Source: JAXDJH01 sp034663635 (GTDB taxonomy: Bacteria > Actinomycetota > CADDZG01 > WHSQ01). Taken from it: a stretch of 64,000 bases of DNA. Location of the stretch: the NCBI GenBank assembly GCA_034663635.1, contig JAXDJH010000023.1:1-64000 (forward strand), read 5' to 3'. The notes under the pieces were generated by a model that saw nothing but the letters and a program-made list of their open reading frames with translations, was not told the DNA's origin and made no database searches. Below, piece by piece: positions 1 through 8,094 of the stretch. Position 1 is the stretch's first letter; every line of letters starts with the position of its first letter. Made by a program: the position numbers and the translations under genes.

Positions 1-100
1 CGTGCAACACAAGCAATGACAAGTGCACTTAAGCCAACCACCCTCAACCGCCCCGCCGTTTAGCATCGAAGAGTCCCTCTAGAAACGGACCTTCGCTTTC

Positions 101-1762
101 ATGGCCGACAGAGACGTACTACCTCAAGAACTGGATTTCCGCGAATATCTGCGGGTTCTAAAGGGACGCAAGTGGACGATCATCCTCGTCCTGCTTCTAA
201 CCTTGGGCGTCGCGCTAGGGCTCTCGTACCGGCAGACCCCCCAATACCAGGCGTCCGGCCGGCTGCTCGTCAAGCCGCTGCCGTCCCAGCCATTCCCGAA
301 CATCGTCACCGAGAGCCAGGTGGTCGAATCCTCGGCCGTTGCCGAGGTCGTTCAGGAAGATCTCCCCACGGACGTCTCCATCACCTCCCTTATCGGCCAC
401 CTCAGTGTCGACCCCTTCCGCGAATCGCAAGTGAATCAAAGTGAGGTCCTCACCGTGTCGTACGTGTCGACCGATCCAAACTTCGCCGCTCAGGCGACCA
501 ACTCGTTCATGGATAGCTACATCAAGTTCCGTGAGGACCGGGCGCTGTCGGGAGTTCGGAGGACGACATCGTCGGTCACGTCCCGTATGGAAGACGTGCG
601 CGTGGATCTGGAGGACGTCTCCGGTCGGATCGAAGCTGCGCGGAATGCAAACGACGAGGCCTCGATAGCCCCTCTCGAGACCGAGCGGAGTGTCCTAAGC
701 GCGCGTCTCGGAGTGCTCCAACAGCGACTCGACGAAGCGCAGGCGTCGACCTTGCAGATCAGCGGTGGTGAGGTCCTCGAGGAGGCAGCCGTCCCCGGCG
801 CCCCCGTTTCGCCGAACCACACGACCAACGGGGTTCTTGGAGCTTTCCTCGGCCTGTTCCTCGGCATCAGCATCGCGTTCCTCCGCGAGCACCTCGACGA
901 TCGCTTTCGGAGCCGCGACGAGGTTGAGCGCGCGATCGAAGCTCCCGTACTGGCCAATGTCAGCAAGTTCCCCGTGCCGAAGGGCCGAAAGGACAATTAC
1001 CTCGCCCTCGTGGAAGACCCCGCCGGGGCCGCATCGGAGTCGTACCGGAATATGCGCACCAACCTCGAGTTCATCGTTACGCAACAGGGGATCTCAAGCG
1101 TGCTCATGACGAGCCCTTCTGCGCATGAAGGCAAGACCGTCACGACCTCCAACCTCGCTGCCGCGATGGCGACGGCGGGTCGACGGATCTGCATCGTCTC
1201 GGCCGACCTCCGAAGGCCGACCCTCGAGGGCTACTTCGGAGCGGAGGTGAACGTCGGGCTTTCCAACTGGCTACAGGGGGAAGCTGACGAGAACATGCCG
1301 ATCGTCCAGCGGACCAAAGTCCCGAACGTCGACATCGTCACGAGCGGTCGCATCCCTAAGAACCCTGCTGAGTTGCTGACCTCGGTTCGCCTTCCGCAAC
1401 TTCTCGCCAGGCTCGAGTCGGAATACGACCTGGTTCTCGTCGACTCGCCGCCCGTGCTCCCCGTGGCTGATGCAGTGATCGTCGCGTCCCACGTCGGCGG
1501 AGCCATTCTGATTTTGAACGCGGTCACCACGAAGCGCTCGCCTGCTATCCACGCCCGAGAGCAACTGGAGCGGGTCGGGTGCCAGATCCTTGGGTCGGTC
1601 CTGAACTCGATCGATCTATCGGCGCCTTCGTACTACTACCAGCCCTACTACTACACGGGCTACCGGCCGGATGCCTATTACGGCGAAGGGACGATCAAGA
1701 GCGACCACTCTCGTCCGGCCAAGCGCCGACCGCTGAGCCGTCGGTACCGCTCTAAACACTGA
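101..1762 (+). CDS. Wzz/BY-kinase polysaccharide tyrosine autokinase
   Basis: Polysaccharide co-polymerase fused to a bacterial tyrosine kinase, which controls chain length and export of exopolysaccharide at the membrane. Visible parts are an N-terminal Wzz region with a first membrane segment near residues 27-45, a coiled periplasmic part around 150-215, a second membrane segment near 245-262, and a cytoplasmic kinase. The Walker A motif (SAHEGKT, about 340-346) is followed by Walker A' (VSADLRRP, about 367-374) and Walker B (LVLVDSPP, about 444-451). A C-terminal cluster of nine tyrosines at about 510-527 is the expected autophosphorylation tail. At 553 residues it is the fused single-chain form. 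No polymerase or glycosyltransferase genes follow in the window; they may lie upstream. The start is ATG without a strong ribosome site. Confidence 0.93.
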   Translation: MADRDVLPQELDFREYLRVLKGRKWTIILVLLLTLGVALGLSYRQTPQYQASGRLLVKPLPSQPFPNIVTESQVVESSAVAEVVQEDLPTDVSITSLIGHLSVDPFRESQVNQSEVLTVSYVSTDPNFAAQATNSFMDSYIKFREDRALSGVRRTTSSVTSRMEDVRVDLEDVSGRIEAARNANDEASIAPLETERSVLSARLGVLQQRLDEAQASTLQISGGEVLEEAAVPGAPVSPNHTTNGVLGAFLGLFLGISIAFLREHLDDRFRSRDEVERAIEAPVLANVSKFPVPKGRKDNYLALVEDPAGAASESYRNMRTNLEFIVTQQGISSVLMTSPSAHEGKTVTTSNLAAAMATAGRRICIVSADLRRPTLEGYFGAEVNVGLSNWLQGEADENMPIVQRTKVPNVDIVTSGRIPKNPAELLTSVRLPQLLARLESEYDLVLVDSPPVLPVADAVIVASHVGGAILILNAVTTKRSPAIHAREQLERVGCQILGSVLNSIDLSAPSYYYQPYYYTGYRPDAYYGEGTIKSDHSRPAKRRPLSRRYRSKH

Positions 1763-1775
1763 GAGATGGACAAAG

Positions 1776-1806
1776 CAAAAGGCCCCGGTTTCCCGGGGCC
1801 TTTTTG
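1776..1806. terminator. Bidirectional intrinsic terminator
   Basis: An eight-base GC stem (GGCCCCGG/CCGGGGCC) with a small TTT-type loop is flanked by an A run on the left and a T run on the right. It can therefore stop both the tyrosine kinase transcript and the convergent transcript of the secreted protein at 1820-2491. Confidence 0.85.
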
Positions 1807-1819
1807 CTGGGAGGCTTTC

Positions 1820-2491
1820 TTAGCCGACGAGCGCCTTCGAGATCGTGTTCAGGAAGAGCGCCTTGCCTGCTGCGGTCATGTTGTTGGGGTTGGAGCGGAA
1901 GCCCCAGAGCGTGTCGTGGTGTCCGGCCGTGGTCTGGTCGAGAACCATGTGGTACAGGGAGTCACCGACCATGTCTGCGGTGCAGGTGATGTTCTCGGGG
2001 GCCGGGTTGTAAGCGGCCAGAGCGGAGCTCGCCGTGTTGAAGAGCTTGGTGACGCCGCCGTTCTCTAGGTTGGCCGAGTCGCTGCTGGTGTACATCGAGT
2101 TCATCCAACCGAGGGCCGGAGCGGTCTGGTCGAAGAAGCAGGATCCTCCTTGGCCGATTCCGAGGACCGGCGTTCCGGAGTTCTCGATGGCGGTCACGGC
2201 TGCATCGGTGCCCCATCCTGCCCAGCAGTCCGAAGCGGTGTCATCACCAACGACGACGAGGTCGTAGCTGGAGAAGCTCGAGCTGGCGACTCGACTCAGC
2301 TGCAGCGCGGTGACCTGGTAGCCGGCTTGCCGTGCGACGTTGAAGAAGCTGCCGGCCCACGCTTGGTCGGTGTTGCCGATGTAGGCGATCTTCGGTGCGG
2401 TGGCGGCCGAGGCTGCCGGAGCTGCAACGATGCTTCCCAGTGCGACTGTCATCCCCAGAACTGCTGCGAACTTCTTGATCCGTCCCTGCAT
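1820..2491 (-). CDS. Riboswitch-controlled secreted protein of unknown function
   Basis: I do not recognise a precise family. The 223-residue product begins with a clear Sec signal peptide (basic MQGRIKK, hydrophobic core, cleavage near ASA-A at about 29). The mature part has alternating beta and alpha segments: an early KIAYIGNT strand, then DLVVVGDD, then VLGIGQGGSCFF. This resembles the flavodoxin-like or class I glutamine-amidotransferase-like Rossmann fold. At the position of a nucleophile elbow it shows Gly-Gln-Gly rather than a Cys, so it may be a binding rather than a catalytic domain. A GGGAGAG ribosome site precedes the ATG, directly after a class I c-di-GMP aptamer. An extracellular or cell-surface role linked to attachment or motility is an inference from that control. 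Confidence 0.8.
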   Translation of the reverse strand: MQGRIKKFAAVLGMTVALGSIVAAPAASAATAPKIAYIGNTDQAWAGSFFNVARQAGYQVTALQLSRVASSSFSSYDLVVVGDDTASDCWAGWGTDAAVTAIENSGTPVLGIGQGGSCFFDQTAPALGWMNSMYTSSDSANLENGGVTKLFNTASSALAAYNPAPENITCTADMVGDSLYHMVLDQTTAGHHDTLWGFRSNPNNMTAAGKALFLNTISKALVG

Positions 2492-2507
2492 GTCTCTCTC
2501 CCTTTGC

Positions 2508-2585
2508 TCTGTAGCCCGGCTGGCCCCCTTGGCCCCGTGGCTTTGCGTCCCCGCCTCTCGACGGGTTTGCCTTTGTGCCTGTAGT
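2508..2585 (-). promoter_or_regulatory. Cyclic di-GMP-I (GEMM-I) riboswitch
   Basis: Read on the minus strand, the leader contains the class I hallmark: GGCAAACC, a short stem capped by a GNRA-like GAGA loop, then GGGACGCAAAGCC. A second GC-rich arm follows with an AGCCGGGCTAC junction before the ribosome site of the 1820-2491 gene. The base equivalent to G20 of the Vibrio Vc2 aptamer appears to be G, which favours c-di-GMP over cGAMP. The aptamer ends about 20 bases before the start codon and no clear T-run terminator is visible, so translational control seems more likely than attenuation. Confidence 0.88.
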
Positions 2586-2789
2586 TATGTATCGCCCTCC
2601 CCAGCCTCGGACTAGATGCCTAATCCGGACAAGATTTCGGTGGTTGTGTCCGGATTTGACCTGGGGCAAAACGGACATGGTGAGGGGTCATGAGATGGTG
2701 AAACAGCCCCGAAAACGGACGCGGTGACTAGTCATCCAGGAGCACCAGGGGTGGAGATGGGGCGGCGAGTCCGGGAGGGTCGGAAAACG
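2586..2789. other. Divergent intergenic region
   Basis: This stretch lies between the riboswitch leader (minus) and the nucleotidyltransferase gene (plus). It must hold the promoters of both. I see no convincing -35/-10 pair, repeat or small gene. An open frame extends the plus-strand gene upstream to 2724 but lacks a ribosome site there. Confidence 0.5.
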
Positions 2790-3728
2790 GTGGATGTATC
2801 GAGTCCTCAGATCACTCCAAGGATCCATACGATCGCGAGCCGATTGGCCGTCGATGCCGCGACGGTTCAGGTCTTCGGAGCCCTAGGGGCCCGTTCGGTC
2901 TCGGCCCTTCTCCTTAAAGGGCCCTCCACGGCCCCTTGGATGCCTCCGGGAGGACCTGATTACTACTCCGATACCGACATCCTGGTCGGCCCCCCTGAGC
3001 GTTCTTCGGCCGAGATCGTTCTGACCGCTCTCGGTTTCGAGCTGCTGCCGGGCGCGACGAGGCCGGGTGCTCACGACGAGCACTGGGAGAGGTCGGACGG
3101 GGCCGTGGTCGACGTCCACCGAACGATCCCCGGCGTGGGCGTGTCGGATGCGGATCTGTGGGCCGTGCTGAGTCGCGATCGGGCCGAGGTGGAGGTGGCC
3201 GGCGCCCTGATCCCGACTTTGTCGGTGCCCGCGCGCTGCGTCCACATCGCGCTCCACGCTCTTCAGAACGGTGTGCAGGGGTTCAGGTCGCTCAGGCTCC
3301 TAGGTGGCGCGGTCGAATCGGTTGAGGACACCGTCTGGGTCGAGGCCGTCCGCTTGGCGGCCGAACTCGATGCGACCGAGGCGTTCGCCGCGGGACTGCG
3401 GATGGTCTCAGCTGGAGTGCAACTGGCGAACAGGCTCGATCTGCCTTCGACCTACACCCGGTTTGAGGTCGCGGCACTGGCTGGAGGAGGCCGCTACGAC
3501 GTCATCTCATTCGATCGTTTCAAACAGACGAGGGGGCTCGAAGCGAAAGCGCAGTTCATTCGGGATCGTCTCGCTCCAACTCCAATCGAGTTGCGATGGC
3601 GCATGCCCCTGGCCCGGAGGGGTCCGGCCGGCTTGGTTGCCGCCTATCTGGTCAATGCGGGCCGTGTCTTCAGGCGCGCCCTCGGCGGTCTGGTCGGTTG
3701 GGTGCGCCTATCCCGACGCGGGCCCTAA
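2790..3728 (+). CDS. Nucleotidyltransferase-fold protein (PF14907-like)
   Basis: The protein resembles the uncharacterised nucleotidyltransferase family often found beside exopolysaccharide or peptide-modification genes. The signature is LLLKGP followed by YSDTDILV, giving the D-x-D metal pair, then a second acidic position (VVDVHRTI). I chose the GTG at 2790 (312 residues) because GGGAGGG lies about ten bases upstream. An ATG at 2757 and one at 2724 are in frame but poorly supported. The stop overlaps by a few bases the stop of the convergent small cystine-rich gene at 3725-3955. Substrate is unknown. Proximity to the tyrosine kinase suggests surface polysaccharide, but this is only context. 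Confidence 0.75.
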   Translation: MDVSSPQITPRIHTIASRLAVDAATVQVFGALGARSVSALLLKGPSTAPWMPPGGPDYYSDTDILVGPPERSSAEIVLTALGFELLPGATRPGAHDEHWERSDGAVVDVHRTIPGVGVSDADLWAVLSRDRAEVEVAGALIPTLSVPARCVHIALHALQNGVQGFRSLRLLGGAVESVEDTVWVEAVRLAAELDATEAFAAGLRMVSAGVQLANRLDLPSTYTRFEVAALAGGGRYDVISFDRFKQTRGLEAKAQFIRDRLAPTPIELRWRMPLARRGPAGLVAAYLVNAGRVFRRALGGLVGWVRLSRRGP

Positions 3729-3955
3729 ATCACGCAGATGAACACGCCCGGGCTCACCTGCGTGCAGGTCGCGGGGGAGCAACACGGGATCCCGCCCTGA
3801 GTACACGGCTGTCCGGGCACAATGCAACCCGAGACCTGTGCGCTGGCCCGCCCCGGAGTTACCGAGAGGATCAACGGCGTCATCGTCGCTACTACCGCGG
3901 TCCGTCGAAGAAAGGTCCGCCTATCCATGTCAGTGCTCGCGCGCGCTTCAGCCAT
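3725..3955 (-). CDS. Tat-exported cystine-knot-like (knottin) peptide
   Basis: This is a 76-residue precursor. The N-terminus carries a twin-arginine motif (DRRTFLR, Arg12-Arg13), a hydrophobic stretch and a cleavage site after Ala39 (ASA). The mature peptide would be about 37 residues with six cysteines at 44, 51, 58, 59, 64 and 74. The pattern is C-x6-C-x6-CC-x4-C-x9-C, the framework of inhibitor cystine knots. The ATG at 3955 has GGAGAG just upstream; a TTG at 3967 is an alternative. It lies 56 bases downstream of the secreted M6 metallopeptidase on the same strand, so the two may be co-transcribed. Function is unknown. A protease inhibitor, a toxin or a structural micro-protein are all possible. 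No modification enzyme lies next to it, apart from the convergent nucleotidyltransferase-fold gene. Confidence 0.72.
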   Translation of the reverse strand: MAEARASTDMDRRTFLRRTAVVATMTPLILSVTPGRASAQVSGCIVPGQPCTQGGIPCCSPATCTQVSPGVFICVI

Positions 3956-4011
3956 CTTGCTCTCCAATTTCGCCCGCCTGGGTACTGGGATGCTACCCAG
4001 AGGACTGGAGA

Positions 4012-7000
4012 CTAAAGCTCGCAGGCAGTACGAGTTGTAACGAGGTCTATGTCGGCGCAGGTGTCTGTGTCTGGTCCTCCATCGAGTCTGTCGATCTCTG
4101 TACCCCCGATCAAGGTGTCGTTCTGTGCGTGGCCGAAGATCACATCGCCGCCGGCACCGCCATCCAGGATGTCCGCGCCGTTGTCCCCGCCCATGAGGTC
4201 GTTGCCTCCAGCTCCGGTGATCTGGTCGGCGCCGTCTCCGCCCTGCAGGACGTTCGCGCTGCCGTCACCATCAATCAGGTCATCGAACGAGGTCCCCATG
4301 ACGTTCTCGATCGAAGTCAGCTGGTCCGATCCGGCTCCGCCGGTGACCTGGGGGGTCGCACGGGTGAGGTCGGCGTCGATGGCGCTTGGTGCGCCACCAT
4401 AGGTCGCGGCATCCGAGCCGCTGCCTCCGTCGATGATGTCGTTGCCAAGCCCGCCCGAGAACGCGTCGCCGCCGGCTCCGCCGTTCATTGTGTCGACGCC
4501 GCCGAGGCCGAGAAGGAGGTTGCCGCCCGGCCCGGTTGTGAGAGTGTCCGGACTCTCGGATCCCATGATGCTTTCGAAGTTAGAAATCGTGTCGATGCCC
4601 GCTCCACCCGTAACGACACCGTTGCCGAGGTTCGCCACTACGCCGCTCGGGGCTGTAGCGAACGACAGGATGTCGTAGCCGCCCTCGCCGTTCAATACGT
4701 CGTCGGCGCCCCTACCTTCGAGCACGTCTTGGCCCGAGCCACCCTCGATGGTGTTGACGCTGCCATCACCGTAGAGGTAGTCGGCACCGCTTCCGCCTCT
4801 GAGGTTTTCGACGGTTGCATAGGTGTCGCCCGCGGCATCGCCGAGCGTTCCACTTGCGCCGAGGTCTGCGACCACTCCGGTTGTGTCCCCGAGATAAGAC
4901 ACCGTGTCGGTTCCGATGCCGCCGGTAAGGACGTCTGCCGAACCGCCCCCGACGAGCGTGTCGTTGCCATCGCCGCCCGTAAGCGTGTTGGCAGAGGCAT
5001 TCCCGGTAAGAGTGTCTGTCTGTGCGGATCCGATCAGGTTCGCGATCGAGCTCAAAGAGTCACCGGTCGCATCTCCGCCGGAACCCGTGGTCGAAACGCC
5101 GACTGACACCCCTGCGGCCGAAGCTGCGTATGTGACCGTGTCGGTTCCACCGCCGCCGGCCATGGTGTCATTTCCATCGCCGCCGACGAACGTGTCTGAA
5201 CCCGAGCCGCCGGTGAGCCCGTCGTTACCGATGCCTCCGGTGATGGTGAGGGGAGCTGAGAAAGCAGAGCCGGTTCCCAACCCACCCGCGCCGGTGATCG
5301 TGTCGTCGCCATTTCCGCTCGAAACTGCAATCGACTCGATCGAGGTCAGAGTCGCGTCGACGTCGGAGTCGGCAGCGCCGTTCAGGTTCATCCCGCTGGC
5401 CCCAAGTGCCATGGAGTCGGTGCCCGTAGTCCCGGTCACATTGAGTGTGTCGGCCGCTCCTCGTGCATCGATCAGGAAGTTGATGTCGTTGGTGTCTAGG
5501 CTGAGGTCACCGGGACCGAAAGCTCCGTTGGCGCCGTCGACATTGATCGTCTGGACCCCGGAGTTCCCGGTCACCGAGATCGTTGCGACGTTGTTGATCG
5601 TTGCTCCACCACACGTTGTGTCGACGATCGTTCCTCCGCTGACGCTCAAATTCGAGCCTGAGCGGGTGATCGTCACCGTCTGCCCGGTCAGTGGATTAAC
5701 GAACAGCGCGTTGCCGCTCTTGGTGCACGGCGTGGACGTCGAGTTACCGAACGTTGCGGTGACGGATCGAGCCTGGCTCATGTTCAGGGTGCAGGTCGGC
5801 GTTACGCCAGAGCACGACCCCCCGCTCCAACCCATGAAGAAGTGACCATCATCGGGCGTGGCCGTAAGGACAACCGACGTGCCGCTCGTGTAGTTCTGGA
5901 AGCAATCGGCACCACAGCTCACGCCGGCAATGTCGCTTGCGATCGTTCCCGTCCCGACGCCGGCCTTCATCGTTTGAAGCGTGAATTGTGCCGTGGCCGG
6001 AGTGCTGATGTCTGATGACATGGTCGCCGCGCATGGGCCAGCGATGTTGCTGAGACTAATGCCGCTGGCGCCGCCGCCGTAGTAGTTCGAGTTTGGGCTA
6101 GTAGCCGCACTGAAGCTGGTCTTGTTCGTACTCCCCGGGAAGGGATCGCCCGCGTCCCCTCGGTTGATGCCATTGGAGTCGAGATTATTGAGGCCGTCCG
6201 CTTCTTCGACGTCGACGAGACGTTGCGCGTCGGTCGCGTTTGCTGCACCTGTAGTGGGCCGCGTTTCGTCGATGTGATACACGAGGTATCCGCAGCCCGG
6301 AAGTGCCGCGTCGTAACCGGTCTTCTGGCGATTCTCTACAAGGAAGTACTGGCCGGTTCCCGAACCCCCCGTCATCCGGAACTTCCAGTCGATGCCGTTC
6401 GGGTTATCCCCGAGCTGAAGGACGCGACCCGACGACTCGACCGATGTAAGCGAGATCCCCAGCAGGTTGCCGAGCATCTGGTCCGGCGTCACCCAACCCT
6501 GGTAAGCCTTCGAAAACGCATCCGGATGAATGGGCATGGATCCTGGTGCCCCACCAGCCGCCGTCCAGGAACCCCCACCCATGACACTCCACTCGCCGAT
6601 GCCGTTCGACGAGCCGTCGGTGTCGTAGAGGTCTGGCCAGTTCAAGTCGTGCCCAAGCTCGTGAACGATGATCCCGAGTGTCGCGAGGTGCGCCGGGTAG
6701 GTGGGAGGGCCTCCGATCGGACCGGAACAGTGAAGTTCGCCGAACATGGAGTAGCCGCTTGAAACCTCTTCGTAAGGCGGCGCAAGGCCTGTTCCCATGT
6801 ACTTTCCATCGAACTGGTTGACGGCTGCAAGACCCCCGTTGTGGCCCCAGACCGACGAACCGCACGAGTTGTTAGTGCCCCCGAAGCTCGTTTCGTAGCC
6901 AGCTGTGATCACTACGAGGTGGAGCTCCTTGCGCGAAACGAACCCGTCCGCTGGGTTGGTGTCGTAAGCCGCGAAGTTCACCATCGGGTCGGCCGCTTGG

Positions 7001-7713
7001 ATCGCTTCTAGGGCAGTCGGTCTCGCGTCGCCGGAGCCCTGAGGGTTGGGGTGGTTGTGGGGGAGGCGTAGCCAACCGACGATTCCGTCATTGGGCGTCC
7101 CTGAAGTTTCGTTTGCGGGACCGAAGGTGGTCTTGCCGTAGGACACCTGGTTGTAATAGTCGGTGACACTGTTGGTTGCCCCGAAGAAACGCGATTGCCA
7201 GTCACCGATTGTGGTCGTTCCGGCGAGGTCATTGAAGTCAACGAGAATCACGAGCGTCGGTTGGATGCCAAGGTGACTGGGCGCGCCGGCGATTTCCTCT
7301 TCGGCCGGCACGGGTGCGCCCGACGGGGCCTGGACGACAAGGGGGGAGGAGGGGTCCTCGCTGAGATGCTTCTCGAGTCCGGCGGGACTGTCCTCTTTAA
7401 CGACGAGTCCGCTCGGCTTCAACTTGCCCTTCGCGTTCTCCTCGGCGTACTCCCAGGTGTCGGTCTTCTTGTTAAGAACGAGGGTGTAGCCGGCTTTGTT
7501 CTCGATCGTGTTCGACCACTCGTCTCCGGTGATCCCGGCCTGGATCTGTGCGCCGTTCGGCTGCTCGAGGATGATCGGATCTGGGCGCGCTGGCGCGGCG
7601 GAAGCGGGGCCGGCTACCAGAGTGAGGAGGGTTGCGGTGACCAGACCCACAGCCAGCGCGGAAGTGGATCTCGGTGCTCGACGGGCGCGAATCGCTGCCC
7701 CTACCTTGCTCAA
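4012..7713 (-). CDS. Secreted M6-type metallopeptidase with RTX calcium repeats
   Basis: A 1233-residue exported peptidase. A signal peptide (cleavage near ASA at about 40) precedes a pro-region and an immune-inhibitor-A-like M6 catalytic domain. The zinc motif HELGH lies at about 351-355, followed by a downstream Asp (NWPDLYD). A Gly/Trp-rich bacterial surface repeat sits near 590-660 (GHFFMGWSGGSC). The C-terminal third (about 800-1225) is built of RTX nonapeptide repeats of the GGxGxDxLx type, which bind calcium in a beta-roll. The TTG start has a GGGGG site six bases upstream. RTX proteins of Gram-negatives leave by type I secretion, but this one has an N-terminal Sec signal. The gene ends 56 bases before the knottin-like peptide gene. 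Confidence 0.9.
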   Translation of the reverse strand: MSKVGAAIRARRAPRSTSALAVGLVTATLLTLVAGPASAAPARPDPIILEQPNGAQIQAGITGDEWSNTIENKAGYTLVLNKKTDTWEYAEENAKGKLKPSGLVVKEDSPAGLEKHLSEDPSSPLVVQAPSGAPVPAEEEIAGAPSHLGIQPTLVILVDFNDLAGTTTIGDWQSRFFGATNSVTDYYNQVSYGKTTFGPANETSGTPNDGIVGWLRLPHNHPNPQGSGDARPTALEAIQAADPMVNFAAYDTNPADGFVSRKELHLVVITAGYETSFGGTNNSCGSSVWGHNGGLAAVNQFDGKYMGTGLAPPYEEVSSGYSMFGELHCSGPIGGPPTYPAHLATLGIIVHELGHDLNWPDLYDTDGSSNGIGEWSVMGGGSWTAAGGAPGSMPIHPDAFSKAYQGWVTPDQMLGNLLGISLTSVESSGRVLQLGDNPNGIDWKFRMTGGSGTGQYFLVENRQKTGYDAALPGCGYLVYHIDETRPTTGAANATDAQRLVDVEEADGLNNLDSNGINRGDAGDPFPGSTNKTSFSAATSPNSNYYGGGASGISLSNIAGPCAATMSSDISTPATAQFTLQTMKAGVGTGTIASDIAGVSCGADCFQNYTSGTSVVLTATPDDGHFFMGWSGGSCSGVTPTCTLNMSQARSVTATFGNSTSTPCTKSGNALFVNPLTGQTVTITRSGSNLSVSGGTIVDTTCGGATINNVATISVTGNSGVQTINVDGANGAFGPGDLSLDTNDINFLIDARGAADTLNVTGTTGTDSMALGASGMNLNGAADSDVDATLTSIESIAVSSGNGDDTITGAGGLGTGSAFSAPLTITGGIGNDGLTGGSGSDTFVGGDGNDTMAGGGGTDTVTYAASAAGVSVGVSTTGSGGDATGDSLSSIANLIGSAQTDTLTGNASANTLTGGDGNDTLVGGGSADVLTGGIGTDTVSYLGDTTGVVADLGASGTLGDAAGDTYATVENLRGGSGADYLYGDGSVNTIEGGSGQDVLEGRGADDVLNGEGGYDILSFATAPSGVVANLGNGVVTGGAGIDTISNFESIMGSESPDTLTTGPGGNLLLGLGGVDTMNGGAGGDAFSGGLGNDIIDGGSGSDAATYGGAPSAIDADLTRATPQVTGGAGSDQLTSIENVMGTSFDDLIDGDGSANVLQGGDGADQITGAGGNDLMGGDNGADILDGGAGGDVIFGHAQNDTLIGGTEIDRLDGGPDTDTCADIDLVTTRTACEL

Positions 7714-7857
7714 AGCTTGCCCCCTAAGATGTGTCGCATTCGTCCTATTTAGGCTACGTAGGTCCTCTTCCCAATGACATACGTAAAAGGCTTGACCCGC
7801 TTACTCACAGAGGAGCCTTTTCCTCCGGTTACACGAACGACCAAGGAGGAGGCAGTA
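7714..7857. other. Divergent promoter region
   Basis: This gap between the M6 peptidase (minus) and the Ada-domain gene (plus) holds the strong AAGGAGGAGG ribosome site for the latter at about 7840-7850. An AT-richer stretch at 7735-7790 probably carries promoters of both genes. No repeat or RNA motif was seen. Confidence 0.4.
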
Positions 7858-8094
7858 ATGGCTGATATCGATTTCGACAAGGCATACCAAGCCGTATTGG
7901 ATCGCGATGATTCTCTCGACGGAACGATCTATACGGGCGTTTTGACGACAGGGATCTATTGCAAGCCGAGCTGTTCGGCCCGTACCCCGTTTGCCAAGAA
8001 CGTTCGATTCTTCGACTCTCCGGCCGCTGCCGAAGAATCGGGACTCCGAGCCTGCAAACGGTGCCGACCGAACGTCGCGGTTACAACGCTGTAG
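7858..8094 (+). CDS. Stand-alone Ada-type methylphosphotriester/zinc domain
   Basis: The 78-residue protein matches the N-terminal domain of Ada, which takes a methyl group from DNA phosphotriesters onto a zinc-bound cysteine. The four zinc cysteines are visible as Y-C-K-P-S-C and A-C-K-R-C-RP. The usual AraC and O6-methylguanine transferase domains are absent. The ATG at 7858 follows AAGGAGGAGGCAGTA, so longer upstream frames are rejected. Its end overlaps the end of the convergent membrane protein by 14 bases. It may repair methylphosphotriesters alone or act as a methylation or metal sensor; the latter is speculation. Confidence 0.85.
   Translation: MADIDFDKAYQAVLDRDDSLDGTIYTGVLTTGIYCKPSCSARTPFAKNVRFFDSPAAAEESGLRACKRCRPNVAVTTL

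Noticed and set aside
1..100. A possible gene end or promoter at the left window edge
   Set aside because: No convincing frame, terminator or promoter could be supported in these 100 bases.
3838..5106. A 422-codon plus-strand open frame and several shorter ones opposite the M6/RTX gene
   Set aside because: They lie antisense to the RTX repeats and have repetitive Val/Ala/Pro-rich composition from the repeat codons. No ribosome site or domain is visible.
4040..5320. Regularly spaced DNA repeats resembling a CRISPR-like or tandem array
   Set aside because: The periodicity is that of RTX nonapeptide codons in one continuous reading frame; units are not identical and no cas genes exist.
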